Notes under the pieces: model-generated
Told to the model about the DNA's origin: nothing
Databases searched by the model: none
Seen by the model: the letters and a program-made list of their open reading frames with translations, nothing else
Source: RUG754 sp041856085
GTDB lineage: Bacteria; Bacillota; Clostridia; Peptostreptococcales; Anaerovoracaceae
Assembly: GCA_041856085.1 (NCBI GenBank)
Contig: JBHAFL010000016.1
Span: forward strand, 1-9,039
Direction: 5' to 3'
Length of the DNA stretch: 9,039 nucleotides
Translations under genes and position numbers: made by a program
Shown here: piece after piece, positions 6,412 through 9,039 of the stretch
Position numbering within the stretch: position 1 is the first letter of the stretch
How the letters are laid out: every line of letters begins with the position of its first letter

Positions 6412-6436
6412 CAGGAATCGCGCAATGCGATTCCTG
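6412..6436 (-). terminator. First of two tandem hairpins after the thiolase stop
   Basis: CAGGAATCGC (6412-6421) pairs perfectly with GCGATTCCTG (6427-6436) around loop GCAAT. It starts 17 bases after the stop codon in the minus direction and is followed by CGGTTTTACGG, a short T run. It could be a first terminator backed up by the stronger one at 6345-6390, or an RNA 3'-end stabiliser. A third copy of GATTCC at 6397-6402 could compete for GGAATC at 6414-6419. Confidence 0.5.
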
Positions 6437-6453
6437 TTTAAAAACCGGGTTTA

Positions 6454-7632
6454 TTATCTCTCAACGATGAGGGAAGTTCCCATTCCGCCGCCGATGCAGA
6501 GAGTAGCAAGTCCATAGCGGCTGTCTCTCTTGATCATTTCGTGAATGAGGGTTACGAGAATTCTCGTACCGGAAGCTCCTATCGGGTGCCCGAGTGCGAT
6601 AGCTCCACCGTTAACGTTTGTCTTCTCAGGGTCAAGTCCGAGATCCTTACGAACTGCGAGCGACTGAGCAGCAAACGCTTCATTAGCTTCTACGAGATCC
6701 ATATCCGCGATAGTGAGGTTCGCTTTTTCGAGCGCCTTTTTAGTGGCGGGAACAGGTCCGACTCCCATTATTGCAGGGTCAACTCCGCCGGAGGCATAGG
6801 AAACGATCTTGCAGAGAGGCTTAATACCGAGCTCCTCGGCTTTTTCCGCAGACATTACCACTACGGCGGCGCCAGAGTCGTTGATTCCGGAAGCGTTAGC
6901 AGCCGTAACCACGCCTTCCTTGATGAATGCAGGTTTCAACTTAGCAACCTTCTCCATTGTGGTACCGGCCTTAACATATTCGTCGGTATCGAAAACGATA
7001 GGGTCGCCTTTTTTCTGAGGAATCTCTACAGGAACGATTTCGTCCTTAAACCTGCCGGCTGCGATAGCTGCTTCAGCTCTGTTCTGAGAGATAACCGAGA
7101 ACTCGTCCAGCTGTTCTCTCGTAAGTCCCCACTGCTCTGCTACGTTCTCAGCGGTAACTCCCATGTGATAGCCGTTAAAAGCGTCCCAAAGACCGTCGTT
7201 AACCATAAGGTCAACCATCGGAACGTTGTTCATTCTGGCTCCCCAACGCGCCTTAGGCATAGCATAAGCCGTAGAGGACATATTCTCCGCTCCGCCTGCG
7301 ACAATTATGTCCGCGTCGCCCGCCTTTATTATCTGCGCTGCCAACTCAACCGCTCTTAAACCGGAACCGCAAACCTTATTGATTGTCATTGCCGGAACTT
7401 CTACAGGGAGTCCCGCGTCAAGCGACATCTGTCTTGCTACGTTCTGTCCGAGCGCGCCCTGAAGAACGCAGCCCATAATAACTTCATCAACCTGCTCAGG
7501 CTTAACCCCGGCTCTGTTAAGAGCTTCTTTAATGCAGATAGCGCCGAGCTTCCTCGTGGGAACATCTTTTAGGGTTCCGCCGAATGTGCCGATAGGGGTT
7601 CTTGCTGCGCTAACGATTACAACTTCTTTCAT
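6454..7632 (-). CDS. Acetyl-CoA C-acetyltransferase (thiolase)
   Basis: Condenses two acetyl-CoA into acetoacetyl-CoA plus CoA (or the reverse) in the cytoplasm, the entry step to butyrate, butanol or mevalonate-type routes. The 392-residue length is normal for biosynthetic thiolases. Catalytic residues are all present: nucleophilic C88 in NKVCGSG, the NEAF motif at 317-320, H349 in GHPIGASG and C379 in CIGGGMG. The N terminus MKEVVIVSAARTPIG is typical. I chose the ATG at 7632 because AGGAGGG (7647-7641) lies eight bases upstream. An in-frame ATG at 7686 would add 18 residues but has no ribosome site and falls almost on the predicted transcription start. None of the other butyrate-pathway genes (crt, bcd, hbd) is adjacent, and terminators on both sides make it a single-gene unit. 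A thlA/atoB assignment fits, but the exact pathway cannot be fixed from the sequence. Confidence 0.95.
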   Translation of the reverse strand: MKEVVIVSAARTPIGTFGGTLKDVPTRKLGAICIKEALNRAGVKPEQVDEVIMGCVLQGALGQNVARQMSLDAGLPVEVPAMTINKVCGSGLRAVELAAQIIKAGDADIIVAGGAENMSSTAYAMPKARWGARMNNVPMVDLMVNDGLWDAFNGYHMGVTAENVAEQWGLTREQLDEFSVISQNRAEAAIAAGRFKDEIVPVEIPQKKGDPIVFDTDEYVKAGTTMEKVAKLKPAFIKEGVVTAANASGINDSGAAVVVMSAEKAEELGIKPLCKIVSYASGGVDPAIMGVGPVPATKKALEKANLTIADMDLVEANEAFAAQSLAVRKDLGLDPEKTNVNGGAIALGHPIGASGTRILVTLIHEMIKRDSRYGLATLCIGGGMGTSLIVER

Positions 7633-7640
7633 TTTTCTTG

Positions 7641-7647
7641 CCCTCCT
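7641..7647 (-). promoter_or_regulatory. Ribosome binding site that fixes the thiolase start
   Basis: AGGAGGG on the minus strand lies eight bases before the ATG at 7632. It decides between this start and the longer reading frame beginning at 7686. Confidence 0.85.
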
Positions 7648-7695
7648 GAAAAAAATATTTATGTGTTTTATGATTGTCTCGTTCAAAACAAGTAC

Positions 7696-7724
7696 ATTAA
7701 AACACAGATATACAAAAAATGCAA
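7696..7724 (-). promoter_or_regulatory. Likely thiolase promoter
   Basis: On the minus strand, TTGCAT (7724-7719) and TTTAAT (7701-7696, five of six consensus bases) are 17 bases apart, and TG at the extended -10 position precedes TTTAAT. Transcription would begin near 7689. The stretch just upstream of the -35 is very A/T-rich and could act as an UP element, consistent with strong expression. Confidence 0.6.
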
Positions 7725-7731
7725 TAGATGT

Positions 7732-7755
7732 TTGTTAAAAAAATAACTATTTTTT
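7732..7755 (-). promoter_or_regulatory. Possible Rex-type operator and AT palindrome upstream of thiolase
   Basis: TTGTTAA, four bases, ATAACTA (7732-7749) matches the Rex consensus TTGTTAA-N4-TTAACAA at 12 of 14 defined positions. It overlaps a perfect 8-bp AT inverted repeat (AAAAAATA, AC, TATTTTTT, 7738-7755). Rex is a known NADH-responsive repressor of thiolase and butyrate genes in clostridia. The location just upstream of the -35 is reasonable, but low complexity makes a chance match possible. Confidence 0.3.
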
Positions 7756-7785
7756 GTTCTTTTTTCTATACATCGTACTTCTAAT

Positions 7786-7824
7786 CTAACAAAAAATTGC
7801 CGAAAAGTAAAGCTCTTCGGCAAT
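7786..7824 (-). terminator. Intrinsic terminator of the diguanylate cyclase gene
   Basis: ATTGCCGAA (7796-7804) pairs perfectly with TTCGGCAAT (7816-7824) around an 11-base loop. On the minus strand the stem is followed directly by a T run (from the As at 7791-7796). It is about 70 bases past the stop codon at 7893 and separates this gene from the thiolase promoter. Confidence 0.8.
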
Positions 7825-7892
7825 AGTAGTTTAATTAACACAGGCTTACTCCCCCGTTTCACGCAAAAAATCGAATGCAAAAGTTCCGTCTG

Positions 7893-9039
7893 TTAAGACT
7901 CCACAGCCGAAAACCATTCGTCGTCACTGTCTTTATAGGTGTGAATCAGCAGAATCTCGCCTTTTTGCCTGTTCTTAACGCGATAGAGCGCAGTGTCGGC
8001 GGCGAACATGAAGTCCCACGTTCTGTTTCTCATGGCGGGAATGCTGTTTCTTATCCCCTGTGAAACCGTCATAAACTCGCTTACGTCGGACGCCTCCGAA
8101 AGAACCTTCAGTGATTTGACCTCTTCTCTTATCTTAAGCGCCACGCGTTTAATCTCCTCATCGGTCATATTCATATATATTATGCAGAACTCATCTCCAC
8201 CGTAGCGCGCTGTAAAAATGCGTTCGTCACCCTCGGCAATACGTCTCAAGATATCCGCTATGCTTCTCAGGCAGAAGTCGCCGTAGCGATGTCCGTTCGC
8301 GTCGTTCAGCTGCTTGAAAAAATCAATATCAAGTATTTCGAAGCCGAGCAGCGATTGCTCCAAAAAAGCTTTGTCGAATGAGCTCTCCGCCACGGAGTTA
8401 AGCATACGGCGATTAGGTAAGCCCGTGAGAGCGTCCGTGTTGCTCTCCATCTGTAGACGCATATTATCCCGCATCGCCTGATTTCTCTGCAATTTAATGT
8501 TGATTATGCTTTCATAAAACTCAAGGCTGCTCCGCATTCTCAGCTTATCTTTTTCCCGCTTTTCGATGGTCGCCCTGTAATATATTTTTTTCGTTTCCGA
8601 TAAGGATTTTTCGTCGCCGATTGCCTCATAGTATGCTATGCAAAGCTCCAATATGCTCATCGCCACAGCCGGTAAGCTGCAGCTCACAAGGCTTTCGAAA
8701 ACCGCGTCGATTATCTGTTTAACATAGCGGTATTTTTCACATTTAATAAGCTCATAGCAAAGGTCCGTAATGTCCTGCGCGTAGTCAATCGGGTTATCGA
8801 CGGTATGCAGCTTATCAAGATACGAGGGGAGCTGCGACTCAATGCCCTCGTCATCTGAAATCATCATATAATAGTAAATTCTCGATGCCTCGATTACCGG
8901 CATGGCGTTAACCGCCTCTCCGGCTGTTAAAAGATGCTCGTCCATCTCCCTGACGAGTTCTCTGACACGCTCGACATTCCCCAAGGCGAACTCGCACTCC
9001 ACATATTGACATATGGCGTTCAGCCTGACCACGCGATTG
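7893..9039 (-). CDS. Diguanylate cyclase with helical-repeat N terminus, 5' end cut by window
   Basis: The visible part makes cyclic di-GMP from two GTP. Numbering from the GTG at 9032, the GGDEF domain spans about 198-365: DALTGLPNRR (200-209), the metal/substrate motif DIDFFKQLND (235-244), GHRYGD (247-252), the active-site GGDEF at 278-282 and ADTALYRVKNR (345-355). The signature is intact, so the enzyme is probably active. The inhibitory RxxD site expected five residues before GGDEF reads DERI (269-272), so product inhibition through that site is unlikely. Residues 1-150 are amphipathic helices resembling TPR-like repeats, followed by a charged helix (150-195) that may be a coiled coil aiding dimerisation. 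No membrane segment is visible. The frame stays open to 9039 through the GTG, which has no clear reason to be the start, so the gene most likely continues beyond the window. Confidence 0.9.
   Translation of the reverse strand, partial: NRVVRLNAICQYVECEFALGNVERVRELVREMDEHLLTAGEAVNAMPVIEASRIYYYMMISDDEGIESQLPSYLDKLHTVDNPIDYAQDITDLCYELIKCEKYRYVKQIIDAVFESLVSCSLPAVAMSILELCIAYYEAIGDEKSLSETKKIYYRATIEKREKDKLRMRSSLEFYESIINIKLQRNQAMRDNMRLQMESNTDALTGLPNRRMLNSVAESSFDKAFLEQSLLGFEILDIDFFKQLNDANGHRYGDFCLRSIADILRRIAEGDERIFTARYGGDEFCIIYMNMTDEEIKRVALKIREEVKSLKVLSEASDVSEFMTVSQGIRNSIPAMRNRTWDFMFAADTALYRVKNRQKGEILLIHTYKDSDDEWFSAVES

Noticed and set aside
6541..7359. Long plus-strand open frame (272 codons) opposite the thiolase gene
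   Set aside because: It lies fully antisense to an unmistakable thiolase, its translation resembles no protein family, and it has no ribosome site; it is a codon-bias shadow.
7633..7686. Longer thiolase start adding 18 residues
   Set aside because: There is no ribosome site, it lies within a few bases of the predicted transcription start, and thiolases begin at MKEVVIVSAARTP.
7683..7880. 65-codon minus-strand frame between the cyclase and thiolase genes
   Set aside because: It contains the terminator hairpin and the thiolase promoter, is low-complexity, and lacks a ribosome site.

Overview
The window looks like chromosomal housekeeping sequence from an anaerobic, probably gut-associated Firmicute of the class Clostridia. 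The reasons are strong AGGAGG-type ribosome binding sites, AT-rich intergenic regions with compact intrinsic terminators, a biosynthetic-type thiolase of the kind used in clostridial acetyl-CoA metabolism, a clostridial-style type IV prepilin peptidase lacking the zinc-cysteine segment, and a helical-repeat GGDEF protein. I cannot name the species. Six protein genes are visible. One is cut by the right edge, and none shows a frameshift. No tRNA, rRNA, CRISPR array, insertion sequence or phage gene was seen.

Layout from left to right. 1-317 has no supportable gene but holds a strong, probably bidirectional terminator. 318-1724 (minus) encodes an AspT/YidE-type membrane transporter. 1725-2202 is a 478-base divergent intergenic region. 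Next to the transporter it carries a direct repeat with 11-base period, then a cluster of hairpins resembling a small interspersed palindromic element, then a promoter and structured leader for the prepilin peptidase gene (2203-2919, plus). That gene converges, 7 bases apart, on a HerA/YjgR-like ATPase gene (2927-4444, minus). A 140-base gap with repeated ATCGGT motifs separates it from glnS (4585-6246, minus). Two hairpins at 6361-6436 close the thiolase gene (6454-7632, minus), which has a recognisable promoter and a possible redox (Rex-like) operator upstream. Another intrinsic terminator at 7791-7824 ends the diguanylate cyclase gene (7893-9039, minus), which runs off the window.

The genes do not form one pathway. 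Terminators isolate the thiolase and the diguanylate cyclase as separate units, and glnS and the ATPase gene may be partly co-transcribed. The prepilin peptidase stands alone with no pilin or secretion genes beside it. I found no convincing new multigene system. The most interesting material is non-coding (the palindromic element, the 11-base direct repeat, the prepilin peptidase leader and the thiolase operator candidate), together with two protein oddities: an enlarged loop in one half of the transporter and a degenerate N-terminal domain in the prepilin peptidase.
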